DNA from: JBFWMG01 sp050251715
GTDB taxonomy: Bacteria > Desulfobacterota > Desulfovibrionia > Desulfovibrionales > Desulfovibrionaceae
NCBI GenBank assembly: GCA_050251715.1
Contig: JBFWMG010000001.1
Location: 62,001-126,000, forward strand
Length of the DNA: 64,000 nucleotides
Reading direction: 5' to 3'
Shown here in pieces: positions 10,249 to 19,670 of the stretch. Numbering within the stretch: the first letter of the stretch is position 1; each line of letters starts with the position of its first letter. Below the pieces are notes generated by a model, which made no database searches, was not told the DNA's origin, and saw only the letters and a program-made list of their open reading frames with translations. A program made the translations under genes and the position numbers.

Positions 10249-10369
10249 GTTCTTTCTCCTGAAATGTTGGCGCATTTTCGTCTTGAAGCAAGACTGGTTC
10301 CTGAAACGATGTTCCGTGGTTTCAAGAAAATGCACAAAAGCATCCACCCTTTCGCAAGGCTGGAATGCC

Positions 10370-11086
10370 CTAGTCCATGCCGAGGTACGCCGCCCGAACC
10401 GAGGGGTTGGAGAGCAGGTCGTGCGCCGGGCCGTCGAGGATGACCTCGCCCGTGGCGAGCACATAGCCCCTGTGGGCGATCTGCAACGCCATCTGCGCGT
10501 TCTGCTCCACCAGAAGGACGGTCACGCCTTCCTTGTTTATCTGAGTGATGACCTCGAAAATGTTTTCCACGACAATGGGCGCCAGCCCCAGCGACGGCTC
10601 GTCAAGCAGCAGCAGCTTGGGCCGCGCCATGAGCGCCCGGCCAATGGCCAGCATCTGCTGCTCGCCGCCGGACAGGGTGCCGCCCGCCTGCTTGCGCCGC
10701 TCCTTGAGCACCGGGAAGAGCGTGTAGACACGTTCCTCGTCCGCGCTCAAATTGTCCTTCTTGGGCCGCAGGTACGCGCCCATGAGCAGGTTTTCGCGCA
10801 CGTTGAGCGCCGGGAAGATCATACGCCCCTCGGGCACCTGCGTCACGCCCAGCGCCACGATCTTTTCCGTGGACAGCTTGCCGATCTCCATGCCGTGGAA
10901 GGTGATGGAGCCCTTCTTGGGCGGCGTGACGCCGCTGACGGACATGAGCGTGGTGGACTTGCCCGCCCCGTTGGCGCCGATGAGCGTGACGATCTCGCCC
11001 TCGTTCACCGAAAGGGTGACGCCCTTGAGCGCGTGGATGGAGCCGTAGTAGGTGTGGATATCCTTGATCTCGAGCATGCTAGGCAT
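10370..11086 (-). CDS. livF: branched-chain amino acid ABC transporter ATPase LivF
   Basis: 238 residues. Walker A GANGAGKST, signature LSGGEQQMLAIGRALM, Walker B LLLLDEPSLGLAPI and the switch His (LLVEQNAQMALQIAHRGYVL) are all present. It is one of two ATPases energising branched-chain amino acid uptake at the inner membrane. The ATG at 11086 overlaps livG by eight bases; a second ATG at 11077, just after the livG stop, is an alternative start. Last gene of livHMGF. Confidence 0.95.
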   Translation of the reverse strand: MPSMLEIKDIHTYYGSIHALKGVTLSVNEGEIVTLIGANGAGKSTTLMSVSGVTPPKKGSITFHGMEIGKLSTEKIVALGVTQVPEGRMIFPALNVRENLLMGAYLRPKKDNLSADEERVYTLFPVLKERRKQAGGTLSGGEQQMLAIGRALMARPKLLLLDEPSLGLAPIVVENIFEVITQINKEGVTVLLVEQNAQMALQIAHRGYVLATGEVILDGPAHDLLSNPSVRAAYLGMD

Positions 11087-11867
11087 TGGCCGCCGCTCCC
11101 CTGCCCAGATAGGCTTCGATGACCCTGGGGTCGTCCTTGATGGCGCGCGGCGCGCCGTCCGCGATCTTGGTGCCGTGGTCCAGCACCACCAGGGTGTCGC
11201 AGATGCTCATGACAAGTTTCATGTCGTGCTCGATGAGCACCACGGTCACGTCCTTGGCGAGAATGCGGTGGATGAGGTCGTCGAGCGCGGCTGTCTCGGA
11301 CGGATTCATGCCCGCGGCGGGTTCGTCGAGCAGCAGCAGCGCGGGCTCTGTGGCCAGGGCGCGGGCGATTTCGAGCCGCCGCTGGTCGCCGTAGGACAGG
11401 CTGCTGGCGGGCTTGAGCGCCATGCGGCGCAGGCCCACGAAGTCGAGCCACTCCATGGAGCGGTCGATGATGGCCTGTTCCTCCGCCTTTTGCGCCCTGG
11501 TGCGCAGCACCGCGCCGAAAAAGTTGCTCCGCGTGCGGCAGTGGCGGCCCAGGCGCACGTTGTCCAGCACCGTGAGCGAGGCGAACAGCCGGATGTTCTG
11601 GAAGGTGCGCGCCACACCCAACTCGGTCATCTGCTCGGGCTTGCGCCCGTTGGTGCGCACCTGGCTCCCGTTCATGGAGAGCAGCAGGTCGCCCTCGGTG
11701 GGCTTGTACACGCCGGTGATGCAGTTGAACATGGTGGTCTTGCCCGCGCCGTTGGGGCCGATGAGGCCGAATATCTTGCCCCGGGGAATGGTGAACGTGA
11801 CATCCGACAGGGCGAGCAGCCCCCCGAACCGTTTGGTGACGTTGTTGATGGTGAGGATGGGTTCCAT
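11079..11867 (-). CDS. livG: branched-chain amino acid ABC transporter ATPase LivG
   Basis: 262 residues. Walker A GPNGAGKTTMFNCITG, signature LSYGDQRRLEIARALATEP, Walker B LLLLDEPAAGMNPSE, and the HDMKLVMSICD switch region. The long insert after Walker A and the family-typical C-terminus (EAYLGRGA) mark it as LivG rather than LivF. Second ATPase of the transporter; follows livM by nine bases. Confidence 0.96.
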   Translation of the reverse strand: MEPILTINNVTKRFGGLLALSDVTFTIPRGKIFGLIGPNGAGKTTMFNCITGVYKPTEGDLLLSMNGSQVRTNGRKPEQMTELGVARTFQNIRLFASLTVLDNVRLGRHCRTRSNFFGAVLRTRAQKAEEQAIIDRSMEWLDFVGLRRMALKPASSLSYGDQRRLEIARALATEPALLLLDEPAAGMNPSETAALDDLIHRILAKDVTVVLIEHDMKLVMSICDTLVVLDHGTKIADGAPRAIKDDPRVIEAYLGRGAAANA

Positions 11868-11876
11868 GACGCCGGC

Positions 11877-12914
11877 CTATGCCTCCGATTCCAGTTTCTT
11901 GCGCAGCGCCACCATCAGCGGATTGCTCTCGCTGGAGGTGGCTATGCGCGGCATGAAGCCTTCCGGCTTGAAGCGCATGATGAGGATCATCATCAACCCA
12001 TAGAAGAGGAAGCGCGTTTCCGTGGGCAGGCCGAGCTGCGGCAGGTAGGAGCGCAGGAGCTCGCCCAGGCCCACGAGCACGATCGAACCGATGATGGCGC
12101 CGTTGATGTTGCCGAGGCCGCCCAGCACGATCATGCACAGCACCAGGAACGACTCCCAGAATTTGAACATGTCGGGCGAAAGGAACAGCGTCCAGCGGGC
12201 GAAGAACGAACCCGCCACCGCGCCGATGCCCGCAGAGATGGCGAAGGCGATGACCTTGTAGGTGAGGATGTCCACGCCGCTCGACGCGGCGGCCAAGGGA
12301 TCCTCGCGGATGGCGAACCAGGCGCGGCCCAGGCGCGAGTCCTCGAGGCGGCGCATGACGGCATACACGGCCATCACCATGAGGATGGCTAGGTAGAAGT
12401 AGGGGATCTCGCCGTCGAATTCGTAGTACCAGTCCCAGGCCGGATTGATGGCCTTGGACAGCCAGGAGAAGTCGATGGTCACGGGGTCGATGCCCGGCAG
12501 CCCCAGCGGGCCGCGCGTGAGCCAGATCTCGTTGGTGAGGAACAGCACCACCAGTTCGGAGAAGCCAAAGGTCACGATGGCGAAATAGTCGCCCGTGAGC
12601 CGCAGGGTGGGCGCGCCCAGCAGCACGCCCCACAGGGCACCGTTGAGCGCCGCCAGCGGCACTATCAGCCAGAAGCTCAGGCCGAAATGGATGGTGAGCA
12701 GGCCCGCCGTGTACGCGCCCACGCCGTAAAAGCCCACGAACCCGAGGTCCAGCAGGCCGCAGAAGCCAGGCACGATGTTGAGCCCCAGCGCCAGCACCAT
12801 GTACACCATGATGAGCGTGCCCACGTGCAGCACGTATTCGCTGGCTATGGGCGAGACGGGGTAGACGAGCAGGGCTCCCAGCAGGAGCGGCAACGCGAGT
12901 TTCAGTTTGCTCAT
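11877..12914 (-). CDS. livM: branched-chain amino acid ABC transporter permease LivM
   Basis: 345 residues with eight or more hydrophobic segments. Family signatures include LGLNIVPGFCGLLDLGFVGFYGVGAY near residue 45, LTGDYFAIVTFGFSE and RRLEDSRLGRAWFAIREDPLAAAS. It forms the membrane channel with LivH. It lies ten bases after livH. Confidence 0.95.
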   Translation of the reverse strand: MSKLKLALPLLLGALLVYPVSPIASEYVLHVGTLIMVYMVLALGLNIVPGFCGLLDLGFVGFYGVGAYTAGLLTIHFGLSFWLIVPLAALNGALWGVLLGAPTLRLTGDYFAIVTFGFSELVVLFLTNEIWLTRGPLGLPGIDPVTIDFSWLSKAINPAWDWYYEFDGEIPYFYLAILMVMAVYAVMRRLEDSRLGRAWFAIREDPLAAASSGVDILTYKVIAFAISAGIGAVAGSFFARWTLFLSPDMFKFWESFLVLCMIVLGGLGNINGAIIGSIVLVGLGELLRSYLPQLGLPTETRFLFYGLMMILIMRFKPEGFMPRIATSSESNPLMVALRKKLESEA

Positions 12915-12924
12915 GGCCGCCCCC

Positions 12925-13812
12925 CTATGCCTTGTTTATCATGGCCTTGCCCAGCAGGCCCGAGGGTCTGAAGATGATGACCGCGATCATGACCGCGTAG
13001 GCCACGCCGTCCCGGTAGAGCGACGAGACGTAGCCCGCGCCCAGCGCCTCGGCCACGCCCAGCACGATGCCGCCCAGCATGGCCCCCGGCACCGAGCCGA
13101 TGCCGCCCAGCACCGCCGCGGCAAAGGCCTTGACGCCCGCCACGTAGCCCATGGTGGGGTACATGGTGTTGTAGTACACCGACACCAGTATGCCCGCCAT
13201 GGCGCCCAGCGCCGAACCCAGGGCGAAGGTGAAGCTGATGACCGCGTTGACGTTGATGCCCATGAGCCGCGCCGCCGTGCTGTTCTGGGCCAGGGCGCGC
13301 ATGGCCGTGCCCACCTTGGTGCGGTGGATAATCATGTTCAGGCCTATCATCATGGCGATGGTCACGGCGAAGATGAACACGTGCAGCCAGGTGAGCGAGA
13401 CGTCGCCCATGGTGAAGGCCACGTCCTTCAGGTATTGCGGCACCGCATCCTGGGCAAAGGGCTTGGGCCGCGAGCCCCAGATGACCATGGCCAGGTTTTG
13501 CAGGAAGATGGACATGCCGATGGCCGTGATGAGCACGGCAAGCCGGTGCGACTTGCGCAGCGGCTTGTAGGCGATGGCCTCGATGAGCACGCCCATGCCC
13601 GAGGCGCAGCACATGGCCAGCACGATGGCCAGGTAGAAGGGCATGCCAAGGACGTTGATGAACGTGACGCAGAAGAACGCGCCGAGCATGAAGATCTCGC
13701 CGTGGGCGAAATTGATGAGCTCGATGACGCCGTAGACCATGGTGTAGCCCACGGCGATGAGCGCGTAGATCACACCCAGGGTCAGTCCGTTAATGAGTTG
13801 CTGTTCAAACAA
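12925..13812 (-). CDS. livH: branched-chain amino acid ABC transporter permease LivH
   Basis: 295 residues from a TTG at 13812, chosen because GGAGCAGGTG lies just upstream and because family members begin with a segment like FEQQLINGLTLGVIYALIAVGYTMVYG at this point. The open frame extends 28 codons further without similarity. Motifs: INFAHGEIFMLGAF, RALAQNSTAARLMGINVNAVI and GVKAFAAAVLGGIGSVPGA. First gene of livHMGF. No periplasmic substrate-binding protein (livK/livJ) is found nearby, so the substrate range cannot be judged. Confidence 0.93.
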   Translation of the reverse strand: MFEQQLINGLTLGVIYALIAVGYTMVYGVIELINFAHGEIFMLGAFFCVTFINVLGMPFYLAIVLAMCCASGMGVLIEAIAYKPLRKSHRLAVLITAIGMSIFLQNLAMVIWGSRPKPFAQDAVPQYLKDVAFTMGDVSLTWLHVFIFAVTIAMMIGLNMIIHRTKVGTAMRALAQNSTAARLMGINVNAVISFTFALGSALGAMAGILVSVYYNTMYPTMGYVAGVKAFAAAVLGGIGSVPGAMLGGIVLGVAEALGAGYVSSLYRDGVAYAVMIAVIIFRPSGLLGKAMINKA

Positions 13813-14135
13813 AGGCGCACCTGCTCCGTTTTTGGGTGACCGGGACGGGCTTAAAAAAAGCAGGCTGGACCAAGGTGTGCCCCGGGCCCAACCCATTACA
13901 TTCTTTCGCTTTTTTATACATACAGCGCGCGCGGTACATGGTGCTGCACGGCAATCCGTTTGTTTACCCCCGCCATGCGCATTCTGTCAAACGGGCCGGG
14001 CCAAAAGAAGGCATGTGCCAGGCCGTGCGCCAGTCGGCGGAGAGGCGGCCAGGGAAGGAACAACTTCGCAGGGTTGCGGCATGCGTACATCCCAAAAGAG
14101 GCAACGGCGTGCAGGACAAGCCCCTGGCTGTACCG
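13813..14135. other. intergenic region upstream of livH, downstream of the ccm operon
   Basis: About 320 bases without a supported gene. On the minus strand an AT-rich stretch (TATGTATAAAAAAG, around 13909-13922) probably holds the liv promoter. No strong terminator was seen for the ccm operon. Confidence 0.4.
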
Positions 14136-14987
14136 TTATTTTTTTGCGGGTTCTGTGCCGAGTTCCTTGACAGCCATGTCGTGCAGGTCCTTCGGGGCGT
14201 CCTTGGCGTCGCGCACCGTGGCGAACAGCGCCTTGGCCTCGTCGGGCTTGTTCAAGTAGTACTTGTTGACGATGCCCAGGTTGAAGCTCGCCTCAAGATG
14301 GTGCGGATCGAGTGCGAGCACGTCGCTGAACCTGTCGCGGGCCGACAGGTAGTCCTTGGCCTCGAACTTGGTCACGCCCAGCATGTACAGCGCCGCCGTG
14401 TTGGACGGCTCGGCCACCAGGGCGCGGTTGAGAAAGCTTTCGGCCCGTTCCGGCGCGCCCATGTTCGTGAACTGTTCGGCAACGCCGATGAGCGCCTTGG
14501 CGTCGTTGGGGTTTTCCTTGAGCTGCTGCATGAGCTGCTGCATGGCGGCCAAGACCTTGGGATCGGACTGCATGCGCTGCATCACGTCGTTCATGGCGTT
14601 CGAGGCGCCCGTGCCGCCCGCGCCCATGCCGCCCGCGGACGGGGCGCCGCCGGGCATGCCGCCCGCGCCCATGCCGCCTGAACCCATGCCGCCCGCCGGA
14701 GGCATGCCGCCCGTGCCCATGCCGCCTGGAGCGCCGCCGGGCATGCCGCCGGGCATCTGGCCCGGCATGCGGCCGGATTTTTCCAGCGCCTTGGCCATTT
14801 CCGGGGGCATGTTCTCGGGAAACGCCGGGGCGGCGTCGTCTTGCGCCATGGCGCCCGCGCCGCCGCGCGGCGACACCGTGAGCGAGGGGTTCTCCATGCG
14901 GTAGGCCATGGACAGGCCCAGCATGGCCACCAGCCCAACGGCCACGGCGGCCAGAACTATCTTGCGGGATTTATTGGTCGTGGTCAT
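14136..14987 (-). CDS. TPR protein of cytochrome c maturation (CcmI/NrfG-like)
   Basis: 283 residues from the ATG at 14987. Order of parts: a short cytoplasmic start, one membrane anchor (about residues 10-28, VLAAVAVGLVAMLGLSMAY), a Gly/Met/Pro-rich low-complexity linker (about 75-130), then tetratricopeptide repeats (ALIGVAEQFTNMGAPERAESFLNRAL, AALYMLGVTKFEAKDYLSARDRF, EASFNLGIVNKYYLNKPDEAKALF). In System I maturation such proteins present apocytochromes to the heme ligation complex. It overlaps ccmD by 17 bases and ends the ccm operon; no ccmH is present, which fits the deltaproteobacterial variant. Confidence 0.8.
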   Translation of the reverse strand: MTTTNKSRKIVLAAVAVGLVAMLGLSMAYRMENPSLTVSPRGGAGAMAQDDAAPAFPENMPPEMAKALEKSGRMPGQMPGGMPGGAPGGMGTGGMPPAGGMGSGGMGAGGMPGGAPSAGGMGAGGTGASNAMNDVMQRMQSDPKVLAAMQQLMQQLKENPNDAKALIGVAEQFTNMGAPERAESFLNRALVAEPSNTAALYMLGVTKFEAKDYLSARDRFSDVLALDPHHLEASFNLGIVNKYYLNKPDEAKALFATVRDAKDAPKDLHDMAVKELGTEPAKK

Positions 14988-15117
14988 CGCCAAGGTGCTC
15001 CATGTGCGCAATGCGGGTTTCAAGGCTTTTTTGCGAGCGGGCCAGGAACAGCACGAAGCCGCCCACGCCCAGCCACACCAGCACGTTGGCCGCCAGCAGG
15101 TATCCGGTGTTATCCAT
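14971..15117 (-). CDS. ccmD: CcmD-like small membrane protein
   Basis: 48 residues (ATG at 15117, TAA at 14971-14973). A short N-terminus (MDNTGYL) is followed by one membrane helix (about residues 8-27) and a charged tail (RSQKSLETRIAHMEHL), the CcmD pattern. Its start lies inside the end of ccmC and its end inside the start of the TPR gene, so all three are translationally coupled. CcmD helps release heme-loaded CcmE from the CcmABC complex. Assignment rests on position, size and topology, since CcmD sequences are poorly conserved. Confidence 0.8.
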   Translation of the reverse strand: MDNTGYLLAANVLVWLGVGGFVLFLARSQKSLETRIAHMEHLGDDHDQ

Positions 15118-15844
15118 GTACGGACTCCTCATCGTCGAGAGAAACAAGGGTTTCCAGGCGCGCGGCCTGGGTGTTCTGGCGCGTGCGCACCGCCACCAGC
15201 GCGAACCACAGGAAGAACCACGCGCCCAGGCAGACGAAAAGCGTGGTCTTCATCTCCGGTTCCAGCCCGCCGCCCTTGGCCGCCAGCACCGCCGGGTGGA
15301 TGGACCGCCACAGCCGCGCCGACAAAAAGACCAGGGGGACATCCAGAAAGGCCACGATGCCCAGCACCGCGCTGACCACGGCCCGGCGTTCAGGGTTCAT
15401 GGCCAGCGAGCGCACGATGCAGTACGCCGCATAGATGAACCACATGATGAGCGTGGTGGTCAGGCGCGGATCCCACGTCCACCACACGCCCCAGGCGGGC
15501 TTGCCCCACAGCATGCCCGTGGCCAGGGCCAGGCCGCTGAACAGCACGCCCACTTCGGCGGCGGCTCCGGCCAGATGGTCCCAGAACATGGTGCGCTTCA
15601 GGAGAAACGCCACGCCGCTCACGAACACAAGGAAAAAGCTGAACATGGACCACCACGCCAGCGGCATGTGCACGTAAAAGATCTTCTGCACCAGCCCCAT
15701 GGTCTGCTCCACCGGGGCATAGGACCAGATGCACCATTGGCTGACCGCGATGGCGGGGCCGGCGATGAGCGCCGCGATGGCCGCCAGGTTCGGGCCATTA
15801 CCGGCGCGCTGGGCCGTGGCGGTGTTTCCGGACGTTTCCTTCAT
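15110..15844 (-). CDS. ccmC: heme exporter/handler CcmC
   Basis: 244 residues with six membrane helices. The tryptophan-rich WWD motif is intact (KPAWGVWWTWDPRLTT, about residues 125-140), with flanking conserved His in FYVHMPLAWW (about 60) and in the later loop (WRSIHPAV). CcmC binds heme at the periplasmic face and loads it onto CcmE. It abuts ccmB (next base) and overlaps ccmD. Confidence 0.96.
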   Translation of the reverse strand: MKETSGNTATAQRAGNGPNLAAIAALIAGPAIAVSQWCIWSYAPVEQTMGLVQKIFYVHMPLAWWSMFSFFLVFVSGVAFLLKRTMFWDHLAGAAAEVGVLFSGLALATGMLWGKPAWGVWWTWDPRLTTTLIMWFIYAAYCIVRSLAMNPERRAVVSAVLGIVAFLDVPLVFLSARLWRSIHPAVLAAKGGGLEPEMKTTLFVCLGAWFFLWFALVAVRTRQNTQAARLETLVSLDDEESVHG

Positions 15845-16522
15845 TTATTCCTCCGCGCCGTAGACGAACGGGAACAGCACAAGCCCCGCTCCGGTGAACA
15901 GGGCGTCGAACGCCCCGGCAATGCCCAGCCACGAGGTCACGCCCTCGATTGCGCCGCCCGCGAACAGCCCCGTGACAAGGCGTACCCCGGCCAGCAGGAT
16001 GGGCACGAGCAGCGGGAACAGGATGATGGACAGGAGCGATTCGCGCGCCGCCTGTCCCTGGGCCAACGCGCCCAGAAGCGATCCCAGCGCCACCAATCCC
16101 CAGTCCACGGCCAGCACCGTGCCCAGGCCCAGCAGCGCCGAGCCCCGCACCTCCTGGCCCAGAAACACGATGGTCGCGGGCACGAACACGCACTGCGCCG
16201 CCACGATGAGCACCATGCCCGCCAGCGCCTTGCCCAGCCACACGCTATGCGTGGGCATGGGCGACAGCACCAGACCCATGCGCTGGCCGTTCACCTCTTC
16301 CAGGCTGTACAGCGTGTTGAACACCAGCACCTGGCAAAAGGCCGAGGCCAGCCAGAACACGGCGGCCGCGGCCTGCGGCGGCGTGAGCTCGCCCGTGTGG
16401 CGGCTCAGGCTGAACAGAAAAATGAGCAAAAGCCCGAGCAGGAGCGCCTGGATGAGTCCCGTGCCCCGCGCCAGCACCAGGCGCAGATCCTTGGCCGCCA
16501 TGGCCAGCGCGCCGCCTAGCAT
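15845..16522 (-). CDS. ccmB: heme ABC exporter permease CcmB
   Basis: 225 residues from the ATG at 16522, which overlaps the ccmA stop by seven bases; an upstream extension of the frame lacks similarity. Six hydrophobic segments. Motifs such as AAAVFWLASAFCQVLVFNTLYSLEE and SLLSIILFPLLVPILLAGV match CcmB. With CcmA it forms the ABC unit whose ATP hydrolysis releases holo-CcmE from CcmC. Confidence 0.95.
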   Translation of the reverse strand: MLGGALAMAAKDLRLVLARGTGLIQALLLGLLLIFLFSLSRHTGELTPPQAAAAVFWLASAFCQVLVFNTLYSLEEVNGQRMGLVLSPMPTHSVWLGKALAGMVLIVAAQCVFVPATIVFLGQEVRGSALLGLGTVLAVDWGLVALGSLLGALAQGQAARESLLSIILFPLLVPILLAGVRLVTGLFAGGAIEGVTSWLGIAGAFDALFTGAGLVLFPFVYGAEE

Positions 16523-17163
16523 ATGGGCGCCTCCACCACGTAGCCGGTTGCCGGGCCCAGGTATTCCACCCGTTTGCCGCCCAGCGCCAGCACGCGGTCG
16601 GCCAGGCACAGATCGCGCTCCACGTGATGGCTGATCCACACCAGCGACCCGCCGCGCGCCCGCGCCGCCTTGATCTCGCGGTGCATGATCGCGCCGGAAC
16701 GGCGGTCGAGCCCGGTGCCCGGCTCGTCCAGCAGCACCAGGGACGGCTCGGGCAGGAAGACCCGCGCCAGGTTGAGCCGTTGCGCCATGCCGCGCGAATA
16801 GCCTCCGGCGCGCTCATGCGCCGCGTGGGCCAGTTCCATACGGTCCAGGGCGGCCAGGAGCGCGTCCCGCGTGGCGGGCAGACCGTATGCCCTGGCCCAG
16901 AACGCCAGGTTCTCCAGGCCGGTCAGGTCCGGGTAGATGAACGTCTGGTGGCCCAAATAGCCGATCTTTTCCGGTCCGATGGCGTGTTGCACCGTGCCCC
17001 GCGTGGGCCGGGCAAGGCCCGCCATGATCTTGAGCAGCGTGGACTTGCCCGCGCCGTTGGGCCCGGCCACAAGCACGATCTCTCCCGGCCCGATGGCCAG
17101 GGTCACGTCCTTGAAGACCAGCTTGGCGCCGTAGAACTTGGCGAGTTTGCTGCACGTCAGCAT
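16516..17163 (-). CDS. ccmA: heme ABC exporter ATPase CcmA
   Basis: 215 residues from the ATG at 17163 (the frame runs further upstream within ccmF without similarity). Walker A GPNGAGKSTLLKIMAGL (about residue 35), signature YSRGMAQRLNLARVFL, Walker B LVLLDEPGTGLDRRS, and switch His in WISHHVERDL. Small single-domain ATPase typical of CcmA. Four bases separate it from ccmF. Confidence 0.96.
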   Translation of the reverse strand: MLTCSKLAKFYGAKLVFKDVTLAIGPGEIVLVAGPNGAGKSTLLKIMAGLARPTRGTVQHAIGPEKIGYLGHQTFIYPDLTGLENLAFWARAYGLPATRDALLAALDRMELAHAAHERAGGYSRGMAQRLNLARVFLPEPSLVLLDEPGTGLDRRSGAIMHREIKAARARGGSLVWISHHVERDLCLADRVLALGGKRVEYLGPATGYVVEAPIC

Positions 17164-17167
17164 GGGA

Positions 17168-19078
17168 TCAGGCGTCTCCCGCGCGCTTGCGGCCATACCG
17201 CTTGAAGCCCAGCACCGGGAACAGGCACATGAGCGTGGAGCCGATCCATATCCAGTTGATGAGCGGATGCACGCTGACCTTGAGCGTGGCGGTCTTGTCC
17301 GCCCGCGACGAGAGCAGGGTGGCGTACAACTCGTCGCCCAGGCCGGGCAGCACGCCCGCCTCGGCATAGGGCTGTTCGAATTTGCGGTACAGCCTGCGCT
17401 GCGGCAACAGGGTGCCGATGGCCTTGCCGTCCCTGGACACCTCCAGCTCCGCCTCGATGTAGGCCATGGCCGGGGAGTGCCCCTCGCGCATGTCCTTGTA
17501 GGTGAAGGTGTATTCCTCCAGTTGCACGGATTCGCCGGGTTTGAGCACGGCTTCGGCCTCGGTCATGTAGGGGCCGGACACGGCCACGCCGAGCACGGCC
17601 AGCGCCAGGCCGAAATGCACGCCATATGCGCCCCAGCTGGCGCGCAGCTTGCGCACGCCCGTGTCGGTGGCGAAGAGCAGCACAATGCCCGCCGCGGCGG
17701 CCAGGCCGCCCGCCGCGCCCATGAGCGCCACGGGCATGCGGATGCCCGCCGCGAACAGCGCGGCGCAGAAGCCGAAGAACACGCCGAGCACGGCCAGGAA
17801 CTTCTTTTTGTCGCGCAGGCCGTCCTTCCAGCCCAGCCAGGGGCAGACCGTGAGCAGCAGCGCCAGCAGCGCGAAGAGCGGCAGGCAGACCTTGTTGTAG
17901 AATTTGGCTTCCAGGCCCACGGGGTTGCTGCTCCACAGCTTGCTGAACACCGGCCACATGGTGCCCATGAGGATGACCAGGCCAAGCACCATGAGCAGCC
18001 ATGCGGCCATGATGAGGAACCCTTCGCGGTTCATGAGGCCGCTCACCTCGCGCGACTGGGCGCGGGGGGAGGTCACGGTCAGCAGCACCGCCGTGCCCGT
18101 GGCGGCAAGGATGAAGATGAGCAGCGGCTTGCCCACGCCGCCCTCGCCAAAGGCGTGCAGCGAATCGACCACGCCGCTGCGCACCAGGTAGGTGGCGAAG
18201 TAGCAGGAGATGAGCGTGAGCGCCATGAGCAGCACGTTGGTGCGGTGCAGGCAGCCCCGCTTGCTCTCGATGACCCCTGTGTGGATGCAGGCCGAGGCCA
18301 CCAGCCAGGGGATGAGCGAGGCGTTCTCGACCGGATCCCAGGCCCAGTAGCCGCCCCAGCCCAGTTCCATGTAGGACCACCATCCGCCCAGCACGATGCC
18401 CGCCGTCAGGAAGAGCCACGACGTCAGGGTGAAGTTGCGGCTGGCCGCCATCCACGAGGACTCGCCCCGCGCCAGGGCGAGTTCGCCGGACATGGCTTGC
18501 GCCAGGGCCAGGCAGCCCGGCACGGTAAAGCCCGCGTATCCCAAAAAGAGCAGGGGCGGGTGGAAGATCATGGCCGGGTTCTGCAACAGTGGGTTCAGGC
18601 CGTTGCCGTCCGCCGGGGGCGGCACGATGCGTATGAAGGGGTTGGACCAGTTGGTCATGAGCAGCAGGAAGAACGCGAGAATGGTGAAGGAAAACAACCA
18701 GAAATAGGTACGCGTCTCCTGGGACAGGGCGCGGTAGGCCGGGGTGAAGAGGAACACGGTCACAAAGAGCGACGTGGCCCACGCCCAGAAGAGAAGCGAT
18801 CCCGCCTGGCCGGCCCAGAACGCGGTGAGCGTGTAGAACAGCGGCATGAACTGGTCGGAATAGTCATGCACGTAGCGGAAGGAGAAGTCGTGCATGCCGA
18901 GTGCCCAGAACAGGATGGCCGAGGTAAAGGTGAGCAGGCCGGTGATGACGATGTGGCCGTTCTCCATCAGGGCCAGCGCGGCGCCGCGTTTGCTCCAACC
19001 CTGCCACGCGGCGGTTCCGGCCAGCAGCAGGGCGATGAGCATGGACAGCACTAGCGCCAGGAAGGCGGTCAGATGCAT
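17168..19078 (-). CDS. ccmF: heme lyase subunit CcmF
   Basis: 636 residues from the ATG at 19078, with AAAGGAGT seven bases upstream. About 13-15 membrane segments. The WWD domain (LGGWWSYMELGWGGYWAWDP, about residue 232-251) and the conserved His/Trp loops of CcmF are present, as is the large periplasmic domain near the C-terminus. CcmF ligates heme delivered by CcmE to apocytochrome CxxCH motifs. There is a 159-base gap to ccmE upstream. Confidence 0.96.
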   Translation of the reverse strand: MHLTAFLALVLSMLIALLLAGTAAWQGWSKRGAALALMENGHIVITGLLTFTSAILFWALGMHDFSFRYVHDYSDQFMPLFYTLTAFWAGQAGSLLFWAWATSLFVTVFLFTPAYRALSQETRTYFWLFSFTILAFFLLLMTNWSNPFIRIVPPPADGNGLNPLLQNPAMIFHPPLLFLGYAGFTVPGCLALAQAMSGELALARGESSWMAASRNFTLTSWLFLTAGIVLGGWWSYMELGWGGYWAWDPVENASLIPWLVASACIHTGVIESKRGCLHRTNVLLMALTLISCYFATYLVRSGVVDSLHAFGEGGVGKPLLIFILAATGTAVLLTVTSPRAQSREVSGLMNREGFLIMAAWLLMVLGLVILMGTMWPVFSKLWSSNPVGLEAKFYNKVCLPLFALLALLLTVCPWLGWKDGLRDKKKFLAVLGVFFGFCAALFAAGIRMPVALMGAAGGLAAAAGIVLLFATDTGVRKLRASWGAYGVHFGLALAVLGVAVSGPYMTEAEAVLKPGESVQLEEYTFTYKDMREGHSPAMAYIEAELEVSRDGKAIGTLLPQRRLYRKFEQPYAEAGVLPGLGDELYATLLSSRADKTATLKVSVHPLINWIWIGSTLMCLFPVLGFKRYGRKRAGDA

Positions 19079-19237
19079 GGATACTCCTTTTATCGTTTCA
19101 GTCGGGAAGGTATAGACGCAAATGGCCGGAAAAGAAAGGGGCGGCGCGGCCGCAAACACCGCAAGCGGCTGTTTGCGCACGCCTTGGCGACCGGTTGCGC
19201 CCCGGTTGGGGCAAGGCGGCGGCCAGACGGGGGAAGG

Positions 19238-19654
19238 TTATCCCTCGCCCTGTTGCTTTTTGTATTTTGACGGACACTTGGTCATGAGCGACGAGGCGCC
19301 GAAGGTGGTGCCGCCCTGCAGAAGGCCGCCTTCCACAATGACCTCGACGCCGGGCTTGAAGGTGTCCGGCACCGCGCCCTTGTAGGACACCATGATCGAC
19401 TGGGCGGGATTATCCTTGTCCAACAGGCGGAAATCCACACCGGGCGCTCCATCCGACATCTTCAGGTCGGCCGCGGCCACGGTGCCGAACAGCCGTGCCG
19501 AGCGCAGATGCTCCTGGTCCGTGGCCAACGCCTCGGACACGTTGAGAAAATAGACGCTGTTTTCGCTGAGCCCGGAAAAAATGAGCCAGCCGAACCCGGC
19601 ACAAAAGAGTAGCGCCGCAGCTATATATACATTCTTATTGGATTTCTTGTTCAT
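19238..19654 (-). CDS. ccmE: heme chaperone CcmE, CxxxY variant
   Basis: 138 residues. N-terminal anchor (VYIAAALLFCAGFGWLIFSGL), then the OB-fold domain (RLFGTVAAADL, VDFRLLDKDNPAQSIMVSYKG, VPDTFKPGVEVIVEGGL). The heme attachment site is Cys127-Pro-Ser-Lys-Tyr131 (CxxxY) where classical CcmE has HxxxY. Family knowledge: this variant is typical of sulfate-reducing Desulfovibrio and some archaea and goes with loss of ccmH. First gene of the ccm operon. The Shine-Dalgarno sequence is weak. Three CTTGTGCAA repeats lie just upstream. Confidence 0.95.
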   Translation of the reverse strand: MNKKSNKNVYIAAALLFCAGFGWLIFSGLSENSVYFLNVSEALATDQEHLRSARLFGTVAAADLKMSDGAPGVDFRLLDKDNPAQSIMVSYKGAVPDTFKPGVEVIVEGGLLQGGTTFGASSLMTKCPSKYKKQQGEG

Positions 19655-19670
19655 GATCCGCAGGTACGTC